The position numbers and the translations under genes were made by a program. Below the pieces are notes generated by a model. The model saw nothing but the letters and a program-made list of their open reading frames with translations, ran no database searches and had not been told where the DNA came from. From NCBI GenBank assembly GCA_021809525.1, contig JAKAYU010000005.1:1-44238 (forward strand): a stretch of 44,238 nucleotides of DNA. Reading direction: 5' to 3'. Numbering within the stretch: the stretch's first letter is position 1; each line of letters starts with the position of its first letter. Origin of the DNA: Pseudomonadota bacterium (GTDB lineage: Bacteria > Pseudomonadota > Gammaproteobacteria > Steroidobacterales > Steroidobacteraceae). Below, one piece after another: positions 16,774-24,968 of this stretch.

Positions 16774-16979
16774 ATGCAAAATCCGCCGGCGCTTGGATTG
16801 GACAAGGAATATGAAATGCTGTTAGATGCGCTCGGTTTTGAGCCCGTGACTCCCGGCGCTCCCGCGGCCCACGCAGGCCGGTCGGGCGGATCCCTCGCCC
16901 CGATCGTGCCCGCTGCGGCGCAGCGGAGACGCCTCGCCCCTACTCCGGCGGCCGCTTTGGCCCAATCGATTCGCACTGA
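16774..16979 (+). pseudogene. dprA: Degraded 3' end of dprA
   Basis: The first frame reads LDKEYEMLLDALGFEPVT, which closely resembles the C-terminal winged-helix domain of DprA (typically LDALGFDPV followed by RTGL). Continuing in that frame gives RSGGSLAPIV and then nonsense. A second frame offers LRRSGDASP and a third offers PYSGGRFGPIDSH before a TGA at 16977. Together these resemble a DprA ending split over three frames. The Rossmann DNA-binding core and N-terminal domain are absent. The position is correct: intact dprA normally lies between the LysM gene and smg. I read this as a relic left after disruption by the rlmJ-aroE segment. The intact 73-codon ORF to 16995 is probably not a gene. 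Confidence 0.65.
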
Positions 16980-16991
16980 CAGCTTGATTCA

Positions 16992-17477
16992 ATGACAACC
17001 GGCTGCGTCCTCGACGTTCTGATCTACGTTTACGACCACTACATGATGGCGGACCCGGCAGAGGTGCCGGCCCGCCGGCAGATCTTCTCCGCGCTCGCCC
17101 GCAAGGGCTTCACCGTCGGGGAGGTGGTCGAAGCGATGGAGTGGCTGTCGGTGCTGGCGGCGGGCTCACAGAGCGCCGCGGCGGGCGAACCGGCCGCCGG
17201 TCCCAGGGCCGTGCGGGTGTTCGCCGACGGGGAGTTGTGGCGGCTGTCGGACGAGTGCCGAGGCTTTCTCACCCGGCTCGACCGTGACGGGGTGCTCACG
17301 CCCGAGCAGCGCGAGCTGGTCATCGAGCGCACCCTGGCGCTCGATGTCGCCGAGCCGACGCTGGATCAGCTCAAATGGGTGGTGCTGCTGGCCCTGTCCG
17401 TGCAGCCCGCCGAGGACGCCGCGCTGGCGCGCTTCGAGGCGCTGATGGCGAGCGAAGGCAGGGTCGTGCGGCACTGA
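16992..17477 (+). CDS. smg: Smg/DUF494 family protein
   Basis: A 161-residue protein matching Smg, a conserved gammaproteobacterial protein of unknown function encoded between dprA and topA. Signatures are VLDVLIYVYDHYM at the start, AMEWLSVLA, CRGFLTRLDRDGVLTPEQR, and ELVIERTLALDVAEPTLDQL followed by KWVVLLAL. An Ala/Gly-rich insertion (AGSQSAAAGEPAAG) lies in the middle. It is 16 bases upstream of topA and probably cotranscribed with it. Confidence 0.92.
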   Translation: MTTGCVLDVLIYVYDHYMMADPAEVPARRQIFSALARKGFTVGEVVEAMEWLSVLAAGSQSAAAGEPAAGPRAVRVFADGELWRLSDECRGFLTRLDRDGVLTPEQRELVIERTLALDVAEPTLDQLKWVVLLALSVQPAEDAALARFEALMASEGRVVRH

Positions 17478-17493
17478 TCGGACGCAGAAAGAC

Positions 17494-20058
17494 ATGGCAG
17501 AAAATCTGGTTGTCGTCGAGTCCCCGGCCAAAGCGAAGACCATCAAGAAGTACCTGGGCAAGGATTTCGAGGTGCTCGCCTCCTACGGGCACGTGCGCGA
17601 CCTGGTCCCCAAGGAAGGCGCGGTCGACCCCGAGCATGGCTACGCCATGCGCTATCAGGTGCTGGAGAAGAACGAGCGGCACATCGAGAGCATCGCCCGG
17701 GGCCTGAAGAAATCGAAGGCGCTGTACCTGGCGACCGACCCGGACCGCGAGGGCGAGGCGATCGCCTGGCACCTGAAGGAGATCCTGAGCGCGCGCGGAG
17801 AGCTCGACGGCAAGACCGTGCACCGCATCGTGTTCTATGAAATCACGCGCAACGCGATCCGCGAGGCGGTGGAGCGGCCGCGGGAGCTCTCGCTCGATCT
17901 GGTCAATGCGCAGCAGGCGCGCCGCGCGCTCGATTACCTGGTCGGCTTCAATCTCTCGCCGCTGCTGTGGAAGAAGGTCCGCCGCGGCCTCTCGGCGGGC
18001 CGGGTGCAGAGCCCGGCGCTGCGCATGATCTGCGAGCGCGAGGCGGAGATCGAGGCGTTCGTCGCGCAAGAGTACTGGACGCTCGACGGGGAGGGTGCGA
18101 GTGCGGCGGGCGCCGCCCGCGCGCCCTTTCCGCTGAAGCTCATCGAGTACCGCGGCCGCAAGGTCGAGCAGTTCTCCTTCACCGACGAAGCGGCCGCGCG
18201 CGAGGTCGAGCGCACCCTGCAGCGGGCAAGCGGCGCGCAGCCGGGCGCCGGGCGCTTCCAGACCCCCGGCGCGCTGCGCGTGCTCGCGGTCGAGCGCAAG
18301 CAGCGGCGGCGCAGCCCGGCCCCCCCGTTCACCACCTCGACGCTGCAACAGGAGGCGGCGCGCAAGCTGGGATTCAACGCCCGGCGCACCATGCGCCTGG
18401 CGCAGCAGCTGTACGAAGGAGTCGATCTCGGCGACGGCAACATCGGTCTGATCACCTACATGCGTACCGACTCGGTCTCCCTCGCGCAGGAGGCCGTGCA
18501 GGAGATCCGCGCGGTCGCCGCGCGCCTGTACGGCCAGGACGAGGTCGCCGAGGAGCCGCGCATCTTCAAGACCAAGTCGAAGAACGCGCAGGAAGCGCAC
18601 GAGGCCATCCGGCCGACCTCGGCGGCCGTGACGCCGGCGGATGTCGAGGGCAGGATCGACAACGATCTGTACCGGCTGTACGCGCTTATCTGGAAGCGCG
18701 CGGTCGCCTCGCAGATGGCCGTGGCGGTGTTCGACACCGTGGCGGCCGACATGCTTGCCGGCCCGGACGGCCCTGAGCGCCACGTGATGCGCGCGACCGG
18801 CTCGACGCTGGTCAAGCCGGGCTACATTTCCGTCTACCAGGAAGGCACCGACGACACCAAGGCCGACGAGGAGGACCACGCTCTGCCGCCGCTGCACGAG
18901 GGCGATCGGGTGGATCTGCTCGCGCTCACCGCCCAGCAGCACTTCACCGAGCCGCCGCCGCGCTACAGCGAGGCCTCGCTGGTCAAGGCGCTCGAGGAAC
19001 ACGGCATCGGCCGTCCCTCGACCTACGCGACCATCATCTCGACGCTGCAGGACCGCGAGTACGTGGAGATGGACAACCGACGCTTCATCCCCACCGACAT
19101 CGGCAAGATCGTCAACCGCTTCCTGACCGACCATTTCCACCGTTACGTGGAATACGGCTTCACCGCGGCCATGGAAGACGAGCTCGATGCGGTCTCGCGC
19201 GGAGAGGAAGTCTGGACCGCACCGCTCGAGAAGTTCTGGAAGCCGTTCATCCGCCAGGTCGAGCAGACCGAGAAGAACGTGACGCGCGAGCAGGTCGCGC
19301 AGGCGCGCGAGCTCGGCACCGATCCGGGGAGCGGCAAGCCGATCAGCGTGCGCATGGGGCGCTTCGGGCCGTTCGTGCAGATCGGCACCAAGGACGATGC
19401 CGAAAAACCGCGGTTCGCGGGTCTGCGCCCGGGGCAGAAAATGGACTCCATTACCCTCGCCGAAGCGATGGAGCTGTTCAGGCTGCCGCGCACCCTCGGG
19501 GAGACGGCGGACGGGGAGACGGTGGTCGCGAACATCGGCCGCTTCGGCCCGTACGTGAAGTACGGCAGCAAATACGTTTCGCTGAAGGAAGACGATCCGT
19601 ACACCGTGACCCTGGAGCGCGCGCTCGAGGTGATCCGCCTGAAGAAGGAGGCGGACGCCAACCGCATCATCAACGATTTCGGGGTCGACAATATCCAGGT
19701 GCTCAACGGGCGCTACGGACCCTACGTTACCGACGGCACCAAGAACGCCAAGATTCCCAAGGAGCGCGATCCGAAGTCGCTCACGCTGGAAGAGTGCCGC
19801 ACAATGCTGGCGCAGGCCCCCGCGCGCGGCCGCGGCCGCTTCGGGCGGGGCGCGGGCAAGCGCCGCGGCGGCGCGCCGCACCCCCAGGCTGCCGCCCCGG
19901 CCACGGCTGAGGCGCAGCCCCCGGCCCGTAAACCCCCGGCCAAGCGCGCCCGCGCCAAAGCTTCCGTGGCGGCGGCGGCCCCCGCGGCAAAGAGCCGCGC
20001 GCGCGCGCCGGCCAAGCGCGCCGCGAAGAAATCCACCCGGACCCGCGCCGCCAAGTAG
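17494..20058 (+). CDS. topA: DNA topoisomerase I (type IA)
   Basis: TopA relaxes negative supercoils by single-strand passage. The 854-residue protein has the TOPRIM domain ([32 protein letters not shown]), the gate region ([17 protein letters not shown]) and the active-site tyrosine motif [13 protein letters not shown] (about residue 325). [18 protein letters not shown] follows. The C-terminal part has no CxxC zinc ribbons. It carries instead [20 protein letters not shown] and [10 protein letters not shown] repeats of the alternative topoisomerase C-terminal type. The last 85 residues are an Arg/Lys/Ala/Pro-rich, histone-H1-like tail that probably binds DNA non-specifically. Confidence 0.97.
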   Translation: MAENLVVVESPAKAKTIKKYLGKDFEVLASYGHVRDLVPKEGAVDPEHGYAMRYQVLEKNERHIESIARGLKKSKALYLATDPDREGEAIAWHLKEILSARGELDGKTVHRIVFYEITRNAIREAVERPRELSLDLVNAQQARRALDYLVGFNLSPLLWKKVRRGLSAGRVQSPALRMICEREAEIEAFVAQEYWTLDGEGASAAGAARAPFPLKLIEYRGRKVEQFSFTDEAAAREVERTLQRASGAQPGAGRFQTPGALRVLAVERKQRRRSPAPPFTTSTLQQEAARKLGFNARRTMRLAQQLYEGVDLGDGNIGLITYMRTDSVSLAQEAVQEIRAVAARLYGQDEVAEEPRIFKTKSKNAQEAHEAIRPTSAAVTPADVEGRIDNDLYRLYALIWKRAVASQMAVAVFDTVAADMLAGPDGPERHVMRATGSTLVKPGYISVYQEGTDDTKADEEDHALPPLHEGDRVDLLALTAQQHFTEPPPRYSEASLVKALEEHGIGRPSTYATIISTLQDREYVEMDNRRFIPTDIGKIVNRFLTDHFHRYVEYGFTAAMEDELDAVSRGEEVWTAPLEKFWKPFIRQVEQTEKNVTREQVAQARELGTDPGSGKPISVRMGRFGPFVQIGTKDDAEKPRFAGLRPGQKMDSITLAEAMELFRLPRTLGETADGETVVANIGRFGPYVKYGSKYVSLKEDDPYTVTLERALEVIRLKKEADANRIINDFGVDNIQVLNGRYGPYVTDGTKNAKIPKERDPKSLTLEECRTMLAQAPARGRGRFGRGAGKRRGGAPHPQAAAPATAEAQPPARKPPAKRARAKASVAAAAPAAKSRARAPAKRAAKKSTRTRAAK

Positions 20059-20087
20059 CGCGGCGCGCCGGACCTGACAGGCCGCTC

Positions 20088-21434
20088 TTGAGCAGCTTCG
20101 ACCTCATTGTCATCGGCGGCGGCAGCGGCGGTCTTGCCGCCGCGCAGCGCGCCGCCGAATACGGCGCGAAAGTCGTGTTGATCGAATCACACCGCCTGGG
20201 CGGGACGTGCGTGAACGTCGGCTGCGTGCCGAAGAAGGTCATGTGGTATGCGGCCGATCTGGCCGAGGGGATGCGCGATGCGGCCGGCTACGGCTTCGCG
20301 CTGAGCGCCGAGGGACACGACTGGCAGCAGCTGAAGAGGCGGCGCGACGCCTACGTCGAGCGCCTCAACGGCATCTACGCGAGCAATCTGGCCAAGCGCG
20401 GCGTCACGCTCGTGCGGGGCCGGGCCGCATTCGCGGATCGCGCGAGCGTGGCGGTCGGTTCGGCCCGCTTCACCGCCCCGCACATCATCATCGCCACCGG
20501 CGGGCGCCCCGTCGTGCCGCCCATCACGGGGGCCGAGCACGGCATCACGTCGGACGGATTCTTCGAGCTCACCGCGCGCCCGCAGCGGGTCGCCGTGATC
20601 GGCAGCGGCTATATCGCCGTGGAGCTCGCCGGCATCTTCGCATCGCTCGGCTCGAGCACCGCGCTCGTGCTGCGCACCGCCTCGGCGCTGAAGCAGTTCG
20701 ACGCCATGCTCGGGGAGTCGATGCTGAAGATCCTCGCCGACGAGGGGGTCGCGATCCACACTCAGGCCGTGCCCGCCTCGCTCGAGGGCGGGCCGGGCAA
20801 CCTGACGGTCGTGGCGCGCGACGGCCGCAGGCTCGGTCCCTTCGAGTGCGTGCTGTGGGCCGTCGGGCGCGCGAGCGCGACCGCCGGGCTGAACCTCGCG
20901 CACGCGGGTGTCGGCTGCGACGCGGAGGGGTTCATTCACACCGACAAGTACCAGCTCACCAGCGCCGGGGGCATCTACGCCATCGGTGATGTCACTGGCC
21001 GGGCGCAGCTGACTCCGGTGGCGATCGCCGCCGGCCGCCGCCTGAGCGACCGCCTGTTCGGCGGCCAGGCGGACCGGCACCTCGATTATCACAACATCCC
21101 GACGGTGGTCTTCGGCCATCCGCCGATCGGCACTGTGGGGCTCACCGAGCAGGCGGCGCGCGAGAACTACGGCGATCACAACGTCACGGTGTTCAGATCG
21201 AGCTTCGTGCCGATGTACCACGCGCTCACCGAGCGCAAGCCGCGCTGCGACATGAAGCTCGTGACCGTCGGGCCCGAGCAGCGGGTTGTCGGCGTGCACG
21301 TCATCGGCCCGGGCGCCGACGAGATGCTGCAGGGCTTTGCGGTCGCGGTGCGCATGGGCGCGACCAAGAAGGACTTCGACGACACCGTAGCCATCCACCC
21401 GACCAGCGCCGAGGAGTTGGTCACGATGCGCTGA
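20088..21434 (+). CDS. gor: Glutathione-disulfide reductase
   Basis: NADPH-dependent flavoenzyme that regenerates reduced glutathione. The 448-residue protein has the FAD-binding [20 protein letters not shown], the redox disulfide [16 protein letters not shown], the NADPH-binding [20 protein letters not shown], and the second FAD motif [16 protein letters not shown]. It ends with the catalytic His region [14 protein letters not shown]. The start is a TTG at 20088, 29 bases after topA; the family N-terminus ([12 protein letters not shown]) follows directly. Related dihydrolipoamide or trypanothione reductases are less likely given [12 protein letters not shown]. Confidence 0.93.
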   Translation: MSSFDLIVIGGGSGGLAAAQRAAEYGAKVVLIESHRLGGTCVNVGCVPKKVMWYAADLAEGMRDAAGYGFALSAEGHDWQQLKRRRDAYVERLNGIYASNLAKRGVTLVRGRAAFADRASVAVGSARFTAPHIIIATGGRPVVPPITGAEHGITSDGFFELTARPQRVAVIGSGYIAVELAGIFASLGSSTALVLRTASALKQFDAMLGESMLKILADEGVAIHTQAVPASLEGGPGNLTVVARDGRRLGPFECVLWAVGRASATAGLNLAHAGVGCDAEGFIHTDKYQLTSAGGIYAIGDVTGRAQLTPVAIAAGRRLSDRLFGGQADRHLDYHNIPTVVFGHPPIGTVGLTEQAARENYGDHNVTVFRSSFVPMYHALTERKPRCDMKLVTVGPEQRVVGVHVIGPGADEMLQGFAVAVRMGATKKDFDDTVAIHPTSAEELVTMR

Positions 21435-21491
21435 GCGGCGTGAGCCGGCGCCGGCAGTTGCGCTGCCGCGCCGCTCGGGCAGAATGCCCCC

Positions 21492-23522
21492 ATGGACAAT
21501 CCACTGCTCAGCCGAGAACCGCTGCCGCCCTTCTCGCGCATCACCGCCGCCGACGTCGAGCCCGGTATCAATGCGCTGCTCACCGCGGCCCGAGCCGAGA
21601 TCGAAGCGATTGCGGCACGCGAGCCGCCGTCCTTTGCTACGGTCGTCGAGCCGCTCGAGGAGCTGCATCACCGCGTGGCGCGCGCGTGGTCGCCGGTGAG
21701 TCACCTCAACGCCGTAGTGAACTCCGAGGCGCTGCGCGCCAGCTACAACGCCTGCCTGCCGCTGCTGTCGGCCTACCAGACCGATCTGGCGCAGAACGAG
21801 CCGTTGTACCGCGCCTACCGGAGCATCGAAGCGCACGAAGGCGGCTCGCTCGGTCCGGTCCGCCGCCGCCTCATCGAGCAGACGCTCAAGGACTTCACCC
21901 TCGCGGGCGTCGGACTGCCGCAGGCGGCCAAGGATGAGTTCAAGAGGGTGATGCTCGAGCTCACCCAAGTGCAGGCGAAGTTCGAGGAGAACGTGCTCGA
22001 TGCGACCAACGCCTGGAGCCACCACCTCGCCGATCCGGCGCAGCTGCGCGGTCTCAACGAGGTGCTCGTCGATCAGGCCCGCCGCCGAGCGCACGAGAAG
22101 GGTATGGAGGGCTGGCTGCTGACGCTCGATCAGCCGACCTACGTCGCGGTGGTGACCGATGCAGAGTCGCCCGAGCTGCGCCGGACGTTCTATACCGCGT
22201 GGTCCACGCGCGCCTCCGACCGGGGCCCGCTCGCCGGCCGCTGGGACAATGCGCCCGTCATCGGGCAGATCCTCGCCAAGCGGCACGAAGCGGCGCGCAT
22301 CCTCGGCTTCGAGAATTTCGCCGACTACGCCCTCGCCAAGCGCATGGCGCGCAGCCGCGCTGAGGTGCTGAGCTTCCTCGGGGAGCTCACGCGCGCGAGC
22401 CGCCCGACGGCCGAGCGCGAGTTCGCCGAGCTGGAGACATTCGCGGGGCGCCGGCTGGATGCCTGGGACGTCGCATTTTACGCCGAGCGGCTGCAGAAGC
22501 AGCTCTACGCCGTCTCGCAGGAGGAGCTGCGGCCGTACTTCCCGCTGCCGCGGGTGCTCGAGGGGCTGTTTGAAGTCGCCGAGCGGCTCTTCGGCGTGCA
22601 GATCCGCGAGCGCTCCGGCGCTCCCGTGTGGCATCCCGATGTGCGCTATTTCGAGATCAAGAGCGACGCGCGGCTCATCGGCAGCTTCTATCTGGACCCG
22701 TACGCGCGGCCGCACAAGCGCAGCGGCGCGTGGATGGACGAGTGTGTCGGGCGCAAGCATCTTGCGAGCGGCGATGCGCTGCCGGTGGCCCACCTGGTGC
22801 TGAACGTCCTGCCGCCGGGGCAGGAGCATCCGGCGCTGCTGACGCACGACGACGTATTGACGCTGTTTCACGAGTTCGGGCACGGCCTGCATCACCTGCT
22901 GACGCGCGTGGACTTCCCGAGCCTCGCCGGCATCAACGGAGTCGCCTGGGACGCCGTGGAGCTGCCGAGCCAGTTCATGGAAAACTACGCGTGGCATCCG
23001 CAGGTGCTCGGGCGGATCTCGGGGCATTACCAGAGCGGCGCGCCCCTGCCGCACGACCTGCAGGAGCGGCTGCGCGCGACGCGCAGCTTCCACGCCGGGC
23101 TGCAGATGGTCCGCCAGCTCGAGTTCGCGCTGTTCGATTTCCGCCTGCACGCCGAATACGACCCGGCGCGCGGCGCACGGGTGCTCGAGCTGCTGCGCGA
23201 GGTGCGCCGGGATGTATCGGTCGTTCCGACGCCCGAGTGGAACCGCTTCCCGATGAGTTTCGGGCACATCTTCGCCGGGGGCTACGCGGCCGGCTACTAC
23301 AGCTACAAGTGGGCGGAGGTGCTGGCGGCGGATGCGTTCGCCGCGTTCGAGGAGCACGGCGCGTTCGACCGCGCCACGGCCCAGCGCTACCTCGATGAGA
23401 TTCTCTCGCAGGGCGGCAGCCGCGATGCGCTGGAGGCGTTCATCGCCTTCCGCGGACGCCCCCCGCAGGTGCAGGCGCTGCTGAGGCAGCACGGCATCGC
23501 CTCGCCCGAACCGGTAACGTGA
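21492..23522 (+). CDS. prlC: M3-family oligopeptidase A
   Basis: Cytosolic zinc metallopeptidase that degrades short peptides and cleaved signal peptides. The 676-residue product has the usual length. The thimet-family zinc signature is HEFGHGLHHLL, with downstream Glu in AWDAVELPSQFMENYAW. Other family blocks are GSFYLDPYARPHKRSGAW and FGHIFAGGYAAGYYSYKWAE. ATG 21492 follows gor by 57 bases. A CAGAAT -10-like box ends 6 bases before the ATG, so a short or absent leader is possible. The HD-domain gene follows. Confidence 0.95.
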   Translation: MDNPLLSREPLPPFSRITAADVEPGINALLTAARAEIEAIAAREPPSFATVVEPLEELHHRVARAWSPVSHLNAVVNSEALRASYNACLPLLSAYQTDLAQNEPLYRAYRSIEAHEGGSLGPVRRRLIEQTLKDFTLAGVGLPQAAKDEFKRVMLELTQVQAKFEENVLDATNAWSHHLADPAQLRGLNEVLVDQARRRAHEKGMEGWLLTLDQPTYVAVVTDAESPELRRTFYTAWSTRASDRGPLAGRWDNAPVIGQILAKRHEAARILGFENFADYALAKRMARSRAEVLSFLGELTRASRPTAEREFAELETFAGRRLDAWDVAFYAERLQKQLYAVSQEELRPYFPLPRVLEGLFEVAERLFGVQIRERSGAPVWHPDVRYFEIKSDARLIGSFYLDPYARPHKRSGAWMDECVGRKHLASGDALPVAHLVLNVLPPGQEHPALLTHDDVLTLFHEFGHGLHHLLTRVDFPSLAGINGVAWDAVELPSQFMENYAWHPQVLGRISGHYQSGAPLPHDLQERLRATRSFHAGLQMVRQLEFALFDFRLHAEYDPARGARVLELLREVRRDVSVVPTPEWNRFPMSFGHIFAGGYAAGYYSYKWAEVLAADAFAAFEEHGAFDRATAQRYLDEILSQGGSRDALEAFIAFRGRPPQVQALLRQHGIASPEPVT

Positions 23523-23656
23523 CCGGGATCGCGGCGCTGCGGGCAGATCGGATGATTCTGAGCATTGGCTCTCGGTATCCGGGAGGGCTTTGGCCCAGAG
23601 TGCCTCGAATATCACGCATGCCGGCGGCCCTGCGCGCCGGTCCTCCCGGCAACAGA

Positions 23657-24670
23657 ATGACCAGCGTCCGGCGCAGCGATTTCGACGTCACCGACACCGT
23701 ACAGGTCAGCTCACCGAGCGCCGTGCTCGCGGCCGTCGAGGCGCTGTTCGCGCCCACCTGGCCAAGCACCTCTCTGGAGCCGCTGCGGCGCGCATTCGAG
23801 CACTTCGAGCGGCTGTTCGCGGGGGAGGTGCCGGGATTTCACGGCGTCGATACCGTCTATCACGACCGCCAGCACACGCTGGACATCACTCTCGCCCTGG
23901 CGCGGCTGCTGGTCGGCTACGAGCGCCAGGCGGCCCCGGCGGCGCGCCTCGGCGGCGAGCGGGCGGTCGCAGGGCTGATCACGGGCCTGTTCCACGACGT
24001 CGGCTACCTGCGACGCACCGAGGAGCACGACTCGCGCAACGGCGCCGAATTCACCCGGATACACGTCTCGCGCGGCGCGCGCTTCCTTGAGGAGTACCTG
24101 CCGCAGATCGGACTGGCCAGCTGGGTGCCGGTGGCCCGCGAGGTCATCCATTTTACCGGCTACGAGTTCTCGCCGGCGCAGATCGAAGCCCGCCTGAGCG
24201 AGCCGCGCGACGTGATCGTCGGTCACCTGCTCGGCACCGCGGACATGGTTGCGCAGATGGCCGACCGCTGCTACCTCGAGAAATGCCGCGACCGCCTGTA
24301 CGTCGAGTTCGTCCTCGGCGGGGTTGCGCTGCCGACCGCCGCGAACGGCAAGACGGAGATCCGCTACGCCTCCGGCCTGGACCTGCTGCGCCAGACCCCC
24401 CAGTTCATCGAGGAGGTGCGCACCAAGCGCCTCGACGGGGACTTCGGTGGTGCTTACCACTATCTCGAGGTGCTCTACGGCGGGCGCAACCCCTACATGG
24501 AGTCCATCGAGCGCAATCTCGGGTTCCTGCGCCGGGTCCTGCGCAGCGAGAACTGGCGGCTGCTCAGGCGGCGCCCGCCGATCTTTGCGGCCACCGCGGA
24601 CCCGATGTCCACCATGCGCGATCTTATGGTGAGCTACCTCAAGCGCGTCTGGTCGAACGCGCGCAGCTAG
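23657..24670 (+). CDS. HD-domain phosphohydrolase, cyclic-nucleotide phosphodiesterase-like
   Basis: About 337 residues from ATG 23657; GTG 23600 and upstream codons are alternatives, and the ORF track's 23519 overlaps prlC. The metal-binding HD set is VDTVYHDRQHTLDITLALA, then GLFHDVGYLRR, then an Asp in GTADMVAQMADR. The spacing YHxxxH resembles the YHNxxHAxDV signature of class I cyclic nucleotide phosphodiesterases. No membrane segment or sensor domain is seen. The protein is followed by a c-di-GMP turnover protein on the same strand, suggesting a nucleotide-signalling pair. The substrate is not determined by sequence; a (p)ppGpp or nucleotide phosphohydrolase remains possible. Confidence 0.8.
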   Translation: MTSVRRSDFDVTDTVQVSSPSAVLAAVEALFAPTWPSTSLEPLRRAFEHFERLFAGEVPGFHGVDTVYHDRQHTLDITLALARLLVGYERQAAPAARLGGERAVAGLITGLFHDVGYLRRTEEHDSRNGAEFTRIHVSRGARFLEEYLPQIGLASWVPVAREVIHFTGYEFSPAQIEARLSEPRDVIVGHLLGTADMVAQMADRCYLEKCRDRLYVEFVLGGVALPTAANGKTEIRYASGLDLLRQTPQFIEEVRTKRLDGDFGGAYHYLEVLYGGRNPYMESIERNLGFLRRVLRSENWRLLRRRPPIFAATADPMSTMRDLMVSYLKRVWSNARS

Positions 24671-24717
24671 CCGCCACGCCCTGCCCGCCGGCCCGGCCGC
24701 ACAGGCCACCACGAGCG

Positions 24718-24746
24718 TTGACGCCCGCCCGAGCGACCTCTATTCT
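24718..24746 (+). promoter_or_regulatory. Sigma70-type promoter upstream of the GGDEF-EAL gene
   Basis: TTGACG (24718-24723), a 17-base spacer and TATTCT (24741-24746) make a good sigma70 promoter. Transcription should begin near 24753, exactly at an ATG opening a 71-codon ORF, so the message could be leaderless. Confidence 0.5.
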
Positions 24747-24752
24747 GCGGTC

Positions 24753-24968
24753 ATGACCACCTATGCCTGGCCGCCTGGGCATGGAGAGCGGCTCGAGCCG
24801 CCTGGTTCCGCTGACCCCAGCCCGCGCGGGGCACGCACCGTTGGTCCGCGAGCGCGTCGATCCGAGATGTCCACCCGCGCGATCAGAGCGCCGCAGCAGC
24901 TGCCCGGCGAACATGTGCGCGGCGGGTGCTCGTCCCTAGACCTTTGCCAAGCGAGTCGTTTTCCGTGA
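24753..24968 (+). CDS. Possible leader ORF coupled to the GGDEF-EAL gene
   Basis: A 71-codon ORF whose ATG falls at the predicted transcription start and whose TGA overlaps the downstream GTG start (GTGA at 24965-24968), an arrangement suited to translational coupling. The product is Arg/Pro-rich with no recognised domain. Its third codon positions are clearly less GC-rich than those of neighbouring genes, which argues against a conserved protein. A perfect 14-base palindrome lies inside it. I list it as a candidate only; this stretch could equally be an untranslated leader. Confidence 0.25.
   Translation: MTTYAWPPGHGERLEPPGSADPSPRGARTVGPRARRSEMSTRAIRAPQQLPGEHVRGGCSSLDLCQASRFP
24788..24801. 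repeat. Perfect 14-bp palindrome in the GGDEF-EAL leader
   Basis: GCGGCTCGAGCCGC is fully self-complementary and lies about 35 bases after the predicted transcription start. A nearby direct repeat of GCCGCCTGG frames it. It could be an operator or an RNA hairpin affecting the downstream signalling gene. In GC-rich DNA such palindromes also arise by chance. Confidence 0.35.

Noticed and set aside
16774-16995. 73-aa ORF as a genuine small gene
   Set aside because: Its first third resembles the DprA C-terminus and the remainder loses similarity while other frames pick it up, so a relic is the better reading.
17371-23615. Very long minus-strand ORFs (836 aa at 17371-19881 and 1142 aa at 20187-23615)
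   Set aside because: They lie antisense to topA, gor and prlC, show low-complexity composition without domains, and arise because stops are rare in GC-rich DNA.
24747-24964. c-di-GMP riboswitch ahead of the GGDEF-EAL gene
   Set aside because: None of the conserved GEMM riboswitch core sequence is seen.
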